The translations under genes were made by a program, and so were the position numbers. Shown here in pieces: positions 25,993-33,395 of a DNA stretch of 64,000 nt (position 1 is its first letter; every line of letters starts with the position of its first letter). Source of the DNA: Chromatiaceae bacterium (GTDB taxonomy: Bacteria; Pseudomonadota; Gammaproteobacteria; Chromatiales; Chromatiaceae); assembly GCA_024235395.1 (NCBI GenBank), contig JACKMK010000003.1, forward strand, positions 186,001 to 250,000, given 5' to 3'. Below the pieces are notes generated by a model. The model was not told where the DNA came from and made no database searches. It saw nothing but the letters and a program-made list of their open reading frames with translations.

Positions 25993-26892
25993 ATGGCAAA
26001 ACGTGAATATTCTTTTTACCCCGGATGCTCCTCTCAGAAGGGTGCATCCTCATCGAACTACCTGGTCTCGGTGCAGACCATGTGCGAGGAGCTGGACATC
26101 CAGCTGAACGAGATCCCGGACTGGAACTGCTGTTCGGCATCGATCGGCTATGCCGGTGGCGGCGAGCTGCCGCGCCTGGCGTTGTCGGCGCGCAATATCG
26201 CGCTGTCTGAAGAACACAACCCGGGCCAGGAGATCGTGGCGACCTGCGCCGCCTGCTGGCTCGCCACGCGCGAGACCCAGGAGCGTCTGCAGCACGACCA
26301 GGGCCTGCTCGCCGAGGCCAACACGGCGCTCGCCGAGGCCGGCCTGAAACTCAAGAACGAGACCCCGATCAAGCACATGGCGGAAGTCCTTATCGAGGAC
26401 ATCGGCTATGACGCTATCGGCGCCAAGGTCAAGAAACCGCTCGAAGGCATCAAGATCGCCGGCTATGTCGGCTGTCAGACCAACCGGCCGTTCGGCATCT
26501 CCGGCGAGAGCTACGAGAACCCGAAGTATCTCGACAAGCTGGTCGAGACGCTCGGCGGCGATTCGGTCCCGACCTACGAGAAGAAGGTGCAATGCTGCGG
26601 CGGCGCGCTGGCATTCTCGGAGCCGGAGAAGTCGCAGGCGATGATCAAAGGCATCATTGAGGCGGCCTACGACCATGGCGCCGACATGATCGTCACGCCC
26701 TGCCCGGTCTGCCAGATGAACGTCGAGGTCTATCAGGACCAGATCAACGCCACCTACGGTACCAAGTTCAAGATGCCGGTGGTGTACTACTCGACGTTGA
26801 TGTCGGTGGCCTATGGCCGCTCGGCCAAGGATGCGGCGCTGGACGGGCAGGTGATCCCGGCGAAACAGCTCGAGGAACTCGCGGCGAAGTAA
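25993..26892 (+). CDS. hdrB: HdrB-like CCG-domain protein
   Basis: A 299-residue protein with two cysteine-rich CCG domains. Visible are YSFYPGCSSQKG, DWNCCSASIGY and TCAACW in the first, and VGCQTNRP, KVQCCGGALAFSEPEK and TPCPVCQMNVEV in the second. In HdrB such motifs hold unusual [4Fe-4S] clusters that reduce or form disulfides; in a Qmo context the redox partner is unknown. GAGGAG lies ahead of the ATG, 15 bases after hdrC. Two hairpins and a T-run follow, closing the qmoAB-hdrCB operon. Confidence 0.9.
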   Translation: MAKREYSFYPGCSSQKGASSSNYLVSVQTMCEELDIQLNEIPDWNCCSASIGYAGGGELPRLALSARNIALSEEHNPGQEIVATCAACWLATRETQERLQHDQGLLAEANTALAEAGLKLKNETPIKHMAEVLIEDIGYDAIGAKVKKPLEGIKIAGYVGCQTNRPFGISGESYENPKYLDKLVETLGGDSVPTYEKKVQCCGGALAFSEPEKSQAMIKGIIEAAYDHGADMIVTPCPVCQMNVEVYQDQINATYGTKFKMPVVYYSTLMSVAYGRSAKDAALDGQVIPAKQLEELAAK

Positions 26893-27220
26893 AATCTCCC
26901 GGAATCGATGCCGAACGAACTGCCCGACCCTTCGGGGTCGGGTGTCCGAAGAAGAAGCCACGTCGAGTGGCTTTTTCTTTGCCCGGTCCACGCCGCCCCC
27001 ACGGCAGGGCCGGGACACCCGCCCCGCGACCCGGCCACCCTGCCCCCAGCGGTCCACCGGACTGCGCATCGCATGCTTCTGCCAACTGCGTCACAGTCGG
27101 GTATCCGGTCCCAAAAAATCGACCTAAATTTTGGCGTTTCTACGCCGATGGGATACATTCGGGCGGCTGGGACACTGGGGTCTGCGGCGCGTCTCTTCGC
27201 ACTGACCAAGGGGGCCTGAC
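26893..27220. other. Intergenic region after the qmo operon
   Basis: About 330 bases. The left part holds the terminator hairpins at 26923-26976. The rest is GC-rich without a supported gene, then becomes AT-richer near 27115-27150, just ahead of the PstS-like gene, where its promoter may lie. No repeat or RNA gene was seen. Confidence 0.5.
26923..26976 (+). terminator. Double-hairpin terminator of the qmo operon
   Basis: The first hairpin pairs CCCGACCC (26923-26930) with GGGTCGGG (26935-26942) around a TTCG tetraloop. The second pairs AAGCCAC (26955-26961) with GTGGCTT (26967-26973) and runs into TTTTTCTTT. The second has the form of a Rho-independent terminator. Confidence 0.85.
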
Positions 27221-28102
27221 ATGAACAGATTCGCTTTCTGGCTCGGCATCCTGATGCTGTCCTGTGTCGTTCGCACCGGCGCAGCGGCCACTGCGCCCCT
27301 GGTCTGGGCCGGCTGCGGCATCACGAAAAAGGCCTTCATGGCCGAGTTGGCGGCGGAGTACCAGCGCAAATATGGCGTCGAGGTCATACTCGAGGGCGGC
27401 GGCGCGACAAAGGGTATTCGACGCATTAGCGACAAAACTGTCGACATGGGCGGCACCTGTCGGCCAAAGCTGTTCGACAGTACCGAGGAGTCGACGGCCC
27501 AGCTGGTTCCGGTTGCCTGGGACGCCCTCGTGGTGATCGTCCACCCGGACAACCCGGTCAAGGACATCACGCTGGAGCAGATCCGAGACATCTACGACGG
27601 CAGGATTGCGAACTGGCGCGAGCTGGGCGGCCCCGACCGCCGTATCGAAGTGATGGTGCGCAAGGGCAAGATCTCGGGTGTGGGCCTGACGCTCCGCGAG
27701 CTGGTGTTCGCCGATGCGAATCACGAGTTCGCCGCGACCAAGGTGTTTCCTTCGACGGGCCCGCTGGAGAAGGCGGTCGAGCAGAACGTCGCGGCCATCG
27801 GCGTCACCGGCATCAGCAGCGCGAGGAAACGCAATGTGCGCATGCTGAATCTCGAGGGCAAGGAGCCGAACTACGACACGGTACGCAGCGGCGAGTACCT
27901 GCTGTACCGCCCCCTCTACATCGCCGTCAATCCAACCGGCGAGCGCAGTGCCGAGGTGAAGCGGTTTGTCGACTTCGCGCATTCGAGGGCCGGCCGGGAG
28001 ATCATCCGCAACCAGGGCAGCGTGCCCTACCTGGAGGCGCTGCGCCTGGTCCACAAGCAACGCGAACAGCGGCGCGCGGCGCGCACGGCGGCCAACCCCT
28101 GA
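27221..28102 (+). CDS. PstS-like periplasmic substrate-binding protein
   Basis: A 293-residue exported protein of the phosphate-binding-protein-like (PstS/PBP-2) fold. Residues 1-22 are a signal peptide (FWLGILMLSCVVRTGAAA). The body has LVWAGCGITKKAFMAELAAE, an early GGGATKGIRRI loop, DALVVIVHPDNPVKDITLEQ and DIYDGRIANWRELGG, all typical of PstS-like proteins. No permease or ATPase gene is adjacent, so it may be a solitary anion-binding protein; its ligand cannot be named. The ATG at 27221 lies just after a GGGG stretch. A hairpin terminator follows. Confidence 0.85.
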   Translation: MNRFAFWLGILMLSCVVRTGAAATAPLVWAGCGITKKAFMAELAAEYQRKYGVEVILEGGGATKGIRRISDKTVDMGGTCRPKLFDSTEESTAQLVPVAWDALVVIVHPDNPVKDITLEQIRDIYDGRIANWRELGGPDRRIEVMVRKGKISGVGLTLRELVFADANHEFAATKVFPSTGPLEKAVEQNVAAIGVTGISSARKRNVRMLNLEGKEPNYDTVRSGEYLLYRPLYIAVNPTGERSAEVKRFVDFAHSRAGREIIRNQGSVPYLEALRLVHKQREQRRAARTAANP

Positions 28103-28166
28103 CACCGGGGCGATGGCCCGTCCGGGGCGGCACACCGGGCGTTTTCGGCCTGGAGCGGCCTTCGAG

Positions 28167-28189
28167 AAATGCCGTCCATGGCATTTTTC
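28167..28189 (+). terminator. Terminator after the PstS-like gene
   Basis: AAATGCC (28167-28173) pairs with GGCATTT (28180-28186) around a six-base loop, followed by a T-rich run (TTTCTTT). Located 65 bases after the stop codon. Confidence 0.75.
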
Positions 28190-28340
28190 TTTGCGGCGAT
28201 CCGGCAACGCCGGCCTCGACCGCCCTCGTTTGCGGTCTATGCCCGCGATCCAAATTGGCGGCGCCCTCCTGCACTGCGTTGGCGCGGCGATGTTTCGAAA
28301 TGCCCTCTAGTTGACGTCTCTCAAACAGCCGGACGCGAAG

Positions 28341-28369
28341 TTTAGGTAAAAAGTAAATTAGCCTATACT
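28341..28369 (+). promoter_or_regulatory. Putative promoter of the sulfur-globule-like gene
   Basis: TTTAGG at 28341-28346 and TATACT at 28364-28369 are 17 bases apart, in a strongly AT-rich patch. The -10 is close to consensus and the -35 is poor, which may indicate activator dependence. The ATG is 30 bases downstream. Confidence 0.5.
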
Positions 28370-28398
28370 TATATTGTTGGCACAGAAGGGAGAGGATC

Positions 28399-28788
28399 AT
28401 GAACAGAAAGACCCTGCTCGCGCTGTTGGCTGGCGTTCTGCTGGCCGCAGCAGGCAACGCGTCCGCCTGGTGGGGCGGCGGCTGGAATCCGTACGACCCC
28501 TGGGACCCGCGCTACTGGATGGAAGAATTCTTCGGTGGCAACGGCTGGGGTGGCGGCGGCCCCTGGGGCTACGGCGGTTACCCCTACTACGGTGGCTGGG
28601 GCGGCGGCCCCTGGGGCTATGGCGGGGGCTATCCCTATTACGGCGGCTGGGGCGGCCGTCCGTGGGGCTATGGCGGCGGCTATCCCTACTATGGCGGCTG
28701 GGGCGGACGTCCCTATTACGGCGGTTGGGGCTACGCGCCGCGCGCGGTCGCTCCGACCACGTCCAGCAAGACCGAAACCAAGAAGTGA
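28399..28788 (+). CDS. Probable sulfur globule protein (Gly/Trp/Tyr-rich, exported)
   Basis: A 129-residue secreted protein. Residues 1-23 are a signal peptide ending NASA, followed at once by WWGGGWNPYDPWDPRYW. The mature part is mostly Gly, Tyr, Trp and Pro arranged in tandem 17-residue units (PWGYGGGYPYYGGWGGR), then a short Ser/Thr/Lys tail. This composition is that of the sulfur globule proteins (SgpA/CV1 type) that coat periplasmic elemental-sulfur inclusions in purple and colourless sulfur bacteria. Placement between the qmo and apr genes supports the call. AAGGGAGAGG precedes the ATG. An unrelated Gly/aromatic-rich envelope protein is the main alternative. Confidence 0.72.
   Translation: MNRKTLLALLAGVLLAAAGNASAWWGGGWNPYDPWDPRYWMEEFFGGNGWGGGGPWGYGGYPYYGGWGGGPWGYGGGYPYYGGWGGRPWGYGGGYPYYGGWGGRPYYGGWGYAPRAVAPTTSSKTETKK
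28561..28740 (+). repeat. In-frame tandem repeat within the sulfur-globule-like gene
   Basis: Three units at 28561-28608 (48 bases), 28609-28659 and 28660-28710 (51 bases each) encode PWGYGG(G)YPYYGGWGG(R/G); a partial fourth unit follows. The units differ mostly at third codon positions, suggesting duplication followed by drift. Confidence 0.85.
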
Positions 28789-28836
28789 TCGCGTTTCTGT
28801 CCACCCCGCGCCCGGGGTGGGCATGATCGCCTGACT

Positions 28837-28866
28837 CCGCATCCCTCCCGGGGGTGCGGGGTCTTT
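28837..28866 (+). terminator. Possible terminator after the sulfur-globule-like gene
   Basis: CCGCATCCC (28837-28845) pairs with GGGGTGCGG (28851-28859), one G-T pair, five-base loop, followed by GGTCTTT. The short, interrupted T-run makes this moderate. Confidence 0.5.
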
Positions 28867-28885
28867 GTGTCATCATCGGGCCCGG

Positions 28886-29203
28886 ATGACCGACCCTGCC
28901 GCAGGATCTCGCGTGGACGACATCATTGTCTGGATCATCATCGCCGCGTTCTATGCGCCGCTGCACTATCTGCTGCCGGTGCTGGTGCTGTTCATCACCG
29001 GACGGGAACCGGAAGCCGTGCGCCGCCGGATGATTCGCCAGGCGCTGATCGACTCGACCTGGTCGATGCTGGCGGCCTTCGCGATCGTGATCTCGCTGGT
29101 GAGCCAGGGTCGGCTGTCACTGGCGATGCTGGTGCTGCTGCTGTCGATCGGCGCCCCGTTCATCCGCATCTGGCGGCATCGACGCGAGATCACGAATACC
29201 TGA
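28886..29203 (+). CDS. Small inner-membrane protein, unknown function
   Basis: A protein of 105 residues with about three membrane helices (IIVWIIIAAFYAPLHYLLPV, STWSMLAAFAIVISLV, LSLAMLVLLLSIGAPFIRIW) and a basic C-terminus (RHRREITNT). I do not recognise the family. Two starts are plausible: the ATG at 28886, used here, and a GTG at 28913 (DDIIVW), which has the better ribosome-binding site (AGGA seven bases upstream) and would give 96 residues. It follows the sulfur-globule-like gene and converges with the YkgJ-type gene. Confidence 0.6.
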   Translation: MTDPAAGSRVDDIIVWIIIAAFYAPLHYLLPVLVLFITGREPEAVRRRMIRQALIDSTWSMLAAFAIVISLVSQGRLSLAMLVLLLSIGAPFIRIWRHRREITNT

Positions 29204-29253
29204 ACATCCCGGATCGCACACGGCTCCGGGAGACCCGGGCGGATGCCGGACAC

Positions 29254-29279
29254 AAAAAAACCGCGGCCGTGACCGCGGT
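29254..29279 (-). terminator. Terminator between the small membrane gene and the YkgJ-type gene
   Basis: ACCGCGG (29260-29266) pairs with CCGCGGT (29273-29279). The run of seven A on its left is a U-run when read leftward, so it terminates the YkgJ-type gene; it may also act rightward. Confidence 0.75.
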
Positions 29280-29306
29280 CGTTGAGTCCGGAACGGCAGG
29301 CGGGCG

Positions 29307-30206
29307 TCAGGTCTCGTCGCGCATCTGATCCTCGAGCTTGGCATTGCGTGCCTCGATCTCGGCCTTGGCACGCGCCTCCCAGACCTCTTTCCGCTCCTCG
29401 ACGCGCTTGTCCCAGGCGCCGGCGTTCTCCGGTATGGTCTTTTCACCGAACAAGGCCTGACGCATCAGGCGATTCCCGAGCTTCATCAATGCGATGTCGT
29501 CTTCGGCAACCTCGGCGTAGGTCTCGGCGGGCAGATTGTAGGTCGCCTTGAAATTGTCACTGAGGACGAAGCGCCGCAGCATGTCGAAATTGAACGAGGC
29601 CATGAAAAACAGCTGCAGGCTCATCTCGTTCGGCTTGCCGACACCGGGACCGCCGGACTTCTTCTTCAGGATCAGTTCGTACCAACTCTTGTTCAACGCG
29701 TCGTATTCCTCGACGCCCTGTTCCTTGCGGTATTCGCCGACCGTTATCTCGCGCGCCTCTTCGTGCCCCTTGCAGTGCGCCTCACGGATCAGCGAGTACT
29801 GCTGCTTGGCCTCGTAGGTGTCTTTCTCGCGCATGTTCAGCAACGCGACCGGATAGTAGCGACACACGGTCGGGCGGTCCTCATACACGCTGCAGCCGTT
29901 GTCGCCATCGAGGAACAGGCAGGCGCCGTCGTTGTCGGTGCGCAGTTTCACGCCCGGTACGCCGTCGGCGTCGAGCTGGAAGGGTACCGTGTGCGCCTTG
30001 AGGAACTCCTCGGAATTCATGCCGAGGCGCTTCTGCAGCCGCAGCACGTCGTAGGGCGCGAGGGTCACGTCTGCGTGTCTGCAGCAGGCATTGAAACACG
30101 AGATGCCCTTGTAGCACCTGAACTGGATGACGCTGTCTTCGGTCAGTACCGCCGGTATGGCGGGACTGGCGAACTGGTCGGGAATGTCGAATTTCTCGTC
30201 GCTCAT
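29307..30206 (-). CDS. YkgJ-family cysteine-cluster protein
   Basis: A 299-residue soluble protein. The N-terminal half carries the zinc/iron-chelate-binding-like cysteine pattern of the YkgJ family (CYKGISCFNACCRHADV, then CLFLDGDNGCSVYEDRPTVC followed by RYYP). The C-terminal half is helical and charged (DKRVEERKEVWEARAKAEIE). Its biochemical role is not established. It lies directly downstream of aprA on the same strand, behind a strong terminator, so it is probably transcribed separately or by read-through. The start is the ATG at 30206 (MSDEKFDIPD). Confidence 0.83.
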   Translation of the reverse strand: MSDEKFDIPDQFASPAIPAVLTEDSVIQFRCYKGISCFNACCRHADVTLAPYDVLRLQKRLGMNSEEFLKAHTVPFQLDADGVPGVKLRTDNDGACLFLDGDNGCSVYEDRPTVCRYYPVALLNMREKDTYEAKQQYSLIREAHCKGHEEAREITVGEYRKEQGVEEYDALNKSWYELILKKKSGGPGVGKPNEMSLQLFFMASFNFDMLRRFVLSDNFKATYNLPAETYAEVAEDDIALMKLGNRLMRQALFGEKTIPENAGAWDKRVEERKEVWEARAKAEIEARNAKLEDQMRDET

Positions 30207-30391
30207 GGCATCTGTCCTCGGCGCGCAACGCCGTATCTTCTGGCCCACCCTGGAACGTTAGCGCAGGGCCCCGGGGCGCAAGGGGCGGTGATTATAAGGT
30301 TTTTCTGATCTTCTTGCAGACAGAGCGGCGCGTCGGCGATGGTCGGCGGTACGGCGCCGCAGTCCACCCGCCGGAGGCGGGCCCGAAAACG

Positions 30392-30420
30392 AAAAAGCCG
30401 GGCACCTTGCGGTGCCCGGC
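30392..30420 (-). terminator. Terminator of the aprBA operon
   Basis: A ten-base-pair stem, GCCGGGCACC (30397-30406) with GGTGCCCGGC (30411-30420), four-base loop, with five A on the left giving a U-run when transcribed leftward. It lies 30 bases beyond the aprA stop. Confidence 0.9.
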
Positions 30421-30449
30421 CAATCAGTCATCAGACTGTCAAGCGATGA

Positions 30450-32453
30450 TTACTTGAACAGCTTCGACTTGTCGACCAGATCCTTGTGGGCGCGCTTGAA
30501 GCAGGTCCACTGCTTCGACTCTTTGTCGTAGACGGAGTTCACGAAGCAGTGCCAGTTTTCTTCGTCGACGAAGTTTTTGTCCATGCGGTAGTAGAAGCCC
30601 GGGTAGCGGGATTCTTCACGGAACTGGATGTGCTTCATGTGAGCTTCCGCGGTCAGGATGCGGTGATAGTTCTCCCACGCGCGCAGCAGCTCGTGGAGGT
30701 CCTTCGCACGCATCTTGAGGGCGTCTTCCTTCAGCATTTCCAGCTTCTGCTCCGCCAGTGCGAGCATGTGCTCGTTGGTGGTGTAGTAGGTGGCAACGCC
30801 GGCTACATACTCGTCCATGATCTTCTGCAGACGGAACTGCAGCATGCGCGGAGTGATGTAGTTCGGGTTGACGTCGATCGCGGTGGTGTAGTCCTTGTGC
30901 TCAAGGAAGTTACGGACCGGACGGTAGATCTCTTCGATCAGGGTGTCGACGTCGGTGTCGAGCTCCGGTTTCCAATCCTTGTTGTCCATGACGAACTTGA
31001 CCATGGACTTGGCACACATACGGCCTTCGGCGTGCGAACCGGACGAGAACTTGTGGCCGGACGCGCCCACGCCGTCACCGGCGGTGAACAGACCCTGGAC
31101 GGTGGTCATGCCACGGTAGCCCCAGTTCCAGCCTTCCGGCAGGTGACCCGGGATCTTGTCCTTTTCCGGATGCTCTTCGCTGGTCGGAGCGCCGACGTCG
31201 GTCGGGCCCGATGCCCAGATGCCGCAGCAGCCCGAGTGCGAACCCAGCAGGTACGGCTCGGTCGGCATCAGCTCGGAGTTCTTCTTCTCCGGCTCGATGT
31301 TCTCACCCGCCCAGATACCGCACTGGCCGATACACATGTCGAGGAAGTCTTCCCATGCCTCGGCTTCGAGGTGCTTGACCTCACGCGGCGACAGGGTTTC
31401 ACGCAGATTCGCCAGAGCGGTGACGGTGTCCATCCAGATCGGACCGCGACCTTCACGCATCTCTTTCAGCATCAGGTGGTTACGCAGGCAGGAAGCCGGA
31501 ACCTTGGCCAGACCATACGGAGGATAGTCTTCCAGCATCTCCTTGTTGCGCTGCATGTAGACTTCGCCGAAGGCGTTGGTGGCCTGCGATTTGAACAGCA
31601 GGAACCATGCGCCGACCGGACCGTAGCCGTCTTTGAAACGGGTCGGTACGAAGCGGTTTTCCATCATGGTCAGCTCGGCGCCGGCTTCTGCGGCCATCGC
31701 GTAGGTCGAGCCTGCGTTCCACACCGGGTACCAGGCACGGCCCTGGCCTTCACCGACCGAACGCGGACGGAAGATGTTCACACAGCCACCGGCGACCAGC
31801 AGGGCAGCCTTGCACTTGTAGACGAACAGCTTGTGGTCGCGGGTCGAGAAGCCGACAGCACCGGCGATGCGGTTCTTGTCGTTCTTGTCGTTGACCAGCT
31901 TGACGATGAAGACGCGCTCCTGGATACGGTCGGTACCCAGTGCCTTCTTCGCGGCCTCGGCGACGATCCACTTGTAGGATTCGCCGTTGATCATGATCTG
32001 CCACTTGCCCGAGCGGACCGGCTTGCCGCCGTCCTTCAGCGGGGTCATGCCCTTCGAACCGTCGTGACGCTCACCGTTCTCGTCGGTCTTCCAGATCGGC
32101 AGGCCCCACTCTTCGAACAGGTGCACCGACTCGTCGACGTGACGGCCCAGGTCGTAGGCCAGGTCGTCGCGGGTGATACCCATCAGGTCGTTCGAGACCA
32201 TGCGGGCGTAGTCCGCCGGGTCCTGCTCCGAACCGATGTAGGTGTTGATTGCGGAAAGACCCTGGGCGACGGCGCCCGAGCGGTCCATAGCGGCCTTGTC
32301 GACCAGCTTGACTTTGATGTCGACGCCCTGCGCCTTGGCAGCGTCGAGCCACGGACCGATCTCGTAACCGGTACCGCACGCAGCCATGCCACCGCCGATG
32401 ATGAGGATGTCTACCTCTTCTTCGACGACGTCTGGTTTACCAAATTCAGCCAT
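30450..32453 (-). CDS. aprA: Dissimilatory APS reductase alpha subunit AprA
   Basis: A 667-residue FAD enzyme of the fumarate-reductase flavoprotein superfamily. The FAD-binding motif is DILIIGGGMAACGTGYE near the N-terminus. Family-specific stretches include DKAAMDRSGAVAQGLSAINT, FVPTRFKDGYGPVGAWFLLF and GVGASGHKFSSGSHAEGRMC, and the length is normal for AprA. With AprB it interconverts APS and sulfite plus AMP in the cytoplasm; in a sulfur oxidiser it oxidises sulfite to APS. It follows aprB by 47 bases and ends at a strong terminator. The partner qmoAB-hdrCB operon lies to the left on the other strand. Confidence 0.97.
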   Translation of the reverse strand: MAEFGKPDVVEEEVDILIIGGGMAACGTGYEIGPWLDAAKAQGVDIKVKLVDKAAMDRSGAVAQGLSAINTYIGSEQDPADYARMVSNDLMGITRDDLAYDLGRHVDESVHLFEEWGLPIWKTDENGERHDGSKGMTPLKDGGKPVRSGKWQIMINGESYKWIVAEAAKKALGTDRIQERVFIVKLVNDKNDKNRIAGAVGFSTRDHKLFVYKCKAALLVAGGCVNIFRPRSVGEGQGRAWYPVWNAGSTYAMAAEAGAELTMMENRFVPTRFKDGYGPVGAWFLLFKSQATNAFGEVYMQRNKEMLEDYPPYGLAKVPASCLRNHLMLKEMREGRGPIWMDTVTALANLRETLSPREVKHLEAEAWEDFLDMCIGQCGIWAGENIEPEKKNSELMPTEPYLLGSHSGCCGIWASGPTDVGAPTSEEHPEKDKIPGHLPEGWNWGYRGMTTVQGLFTAGDGVGASGHKFSSGSHAEGRMCAKSMVKFVMDNKDWKPELDTDVDTLIEEIYRPVRNFLEHKDYTTAIDVNPNYITPRMLQFRLQKIMDEYVAGVATYYTTNEHMLALAEQKLEMLKEDALKMRAKDLHELLRAWENYHRILTAEAHMKHIQFREESRYPGFYYRMDKNFVDEENWHCFVNSVYDKESKQWTCFKRAHKDLVDKSKLFK

Positions 32454-32500
32454 TGTTTATACCTCTTTACCTAAATCTCTTGATTCCGTGCGGAGCGCGA

Positions 32501-32968
32501 TTACTTCGCGATCAGTTCGCTCGGATCGCCAGCGCGGTAGCCGTTTGCTTCGACGAAAAACTTGTTTTCACCGATCTTGCTGATGTCAGCGGCCGGCTTG
32601 CCACCGTAAGGATCGATGGAGCCTTCCGGGGTGGTGCGGATCGGGAACTTGAAGCGCTTCATGGTGCCGTTGCGGAACTTGATGGTCCACATGATCGAGT
32701 CGGTACCACGCAGCGGCTGCACAGAGGCACCCAGCGGCACGATGTCTGCGTACGGACGCGCTTCGATGGCGTTCTGCGGGCAGATCTTGATGCAGGAGTA
32801 GCACTCCCAGCACTGCTCCGGCTCCTGGTTGTACGACTTCATGGCATGGCCGGTCTCAGAACCGTCCTTGTCCAGTTTCATCAGATCGTGCGGGCAGATA
32901 TACATGCACGCCGTCTTGTCCTGGCCCTTACAGCCATCGCACTTATCGGTACGTACGAATGTAGGCAT
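32501..32968 (-). CDS. aprB: Dissimilatory APS reductase beta subunit AprB
   Basis: A 155-residue ferredoxin-like subunit with two [4Fe-4S] motifs. CDGCKGQDKTACMYICPHD begins near residue 10 and includes the AprB-type insertion between cysteines; CWECYSCIKICPQN begins near residue 53. The C-terminal tail (FFVEANGYRAGDP) wraps AprA in known structures. It relays electrons between the AprA flavin and the Qmo partner. CAGGAG precedes the ATG. It is the first gene of aprBA, behind an unusually long upstream region with a possible structured leader. Confidence 0.97.
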   Translation of the reverse strand: MPTFVRTDKCDGCKGQDKTACMYICPHDLMKLDKDGSETGHAMKSYNQEPEQCWECYSCIKICPQNAIEARPYADIVPLGASVQPLRGTDSIMWTIKFRNGTMKRFKFPIRTTPEGSIDPYGGKPAADISKIGENKFFVEANGYRAGDPSELIAK

Positions 32969-33040
32969 CGATGGTTTCTCCTGAGGTTTACACTGCAGTG
33001 TTGACGCCGCCCGGGGGCGACAAATTTCTCTAAGAAGTGA

Positions 33041-33116
33041 TCCGGAAGCGGTCCACCGGACTCACCCGAAAACTTCTGTCGGTTCGGCCCTGCTGTCTGG
33101 CAACCCGGCTTCCGGA
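33041..33116 (-). promoter_or_regulatory. Possible structured leader element upstream of aprB
   Basis: TCCGGAAGC (33041-33049) is exactly complementary to GCTTCCGGA (33108-33116), closing a 76-base region. Inside, 33050-33054 can pair with 33058-33062 and CCGAA (33066-33070) with TTCGG (33083-33087). This is the layout of a closed multi-branch RNA. If transcription starts near 33185 it would lie in the aprBA leader, starting 72 bases before the aprB ATG. It matches no riboswitch class I know; a protein operator is an alternative. Confidence 0.4.
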
Positions 33117-33190
33117 TAGCCGATGACTTGCCAGGTCAGGTACGTGCTCGTCTTCACGCGCAGGCGCCCGGCCGGGCCTCGGGGTGGGTA

Positions 33191-33220
33191 AACATAGTGA
33201 GCGCAGGGAAAAAAGGCCAA
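33191..33220 (-). promoter_or_regulatory. Putative promoter of aprBA
   Basis: Read leftward, TTGGCC (complement of 33215-33220) and TATGTT (complement of 33191-33196) are 18 bases apart, each matching four of six consensus positions. The site is in the AT-rich block and would give a leader of about 215 bases. Inferred by eye. Confidence 0.3.
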
Positions 33221-33395
33221 ACAGTTTTACGGCCGGCAGGCATAAATTAGCCTTATTTCTTTTTCTAATACAGCTAATTAACCGACTGTTTCTACTTCGT
33301 TTTTTATCGCCGACCCCGGGGCTGAGCGGGCCAGCTTGGCGCGATCGACGCCGTATCAGTGTGACACAATGCAGGATCGTCAGAGGGAGTCTTCA

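Larger units (their letters stand above)
32969..33395. other. Intergenic region between aprB and the thioredoxin-HEAT gene (divergent)
   Basis: About 430 bases. The part next to aprB contains the imperfectly nested inverted repeats at 33041-33116. The part at 33185-33310 is strongly AT-rich and probably holds both divergent promoters. A run of A (33209-33214), a T-rich tract (33250-33310) and a palindromic TAATTA-like patch are visible. No gene is supported here. Confidence 0.6.

Noticed and set aside
30486..32474. 662-codon frame antisense to aprA
   Set aside because: Covers almost exactly the aprA gene, which is unambiguous; no family features in the translation.
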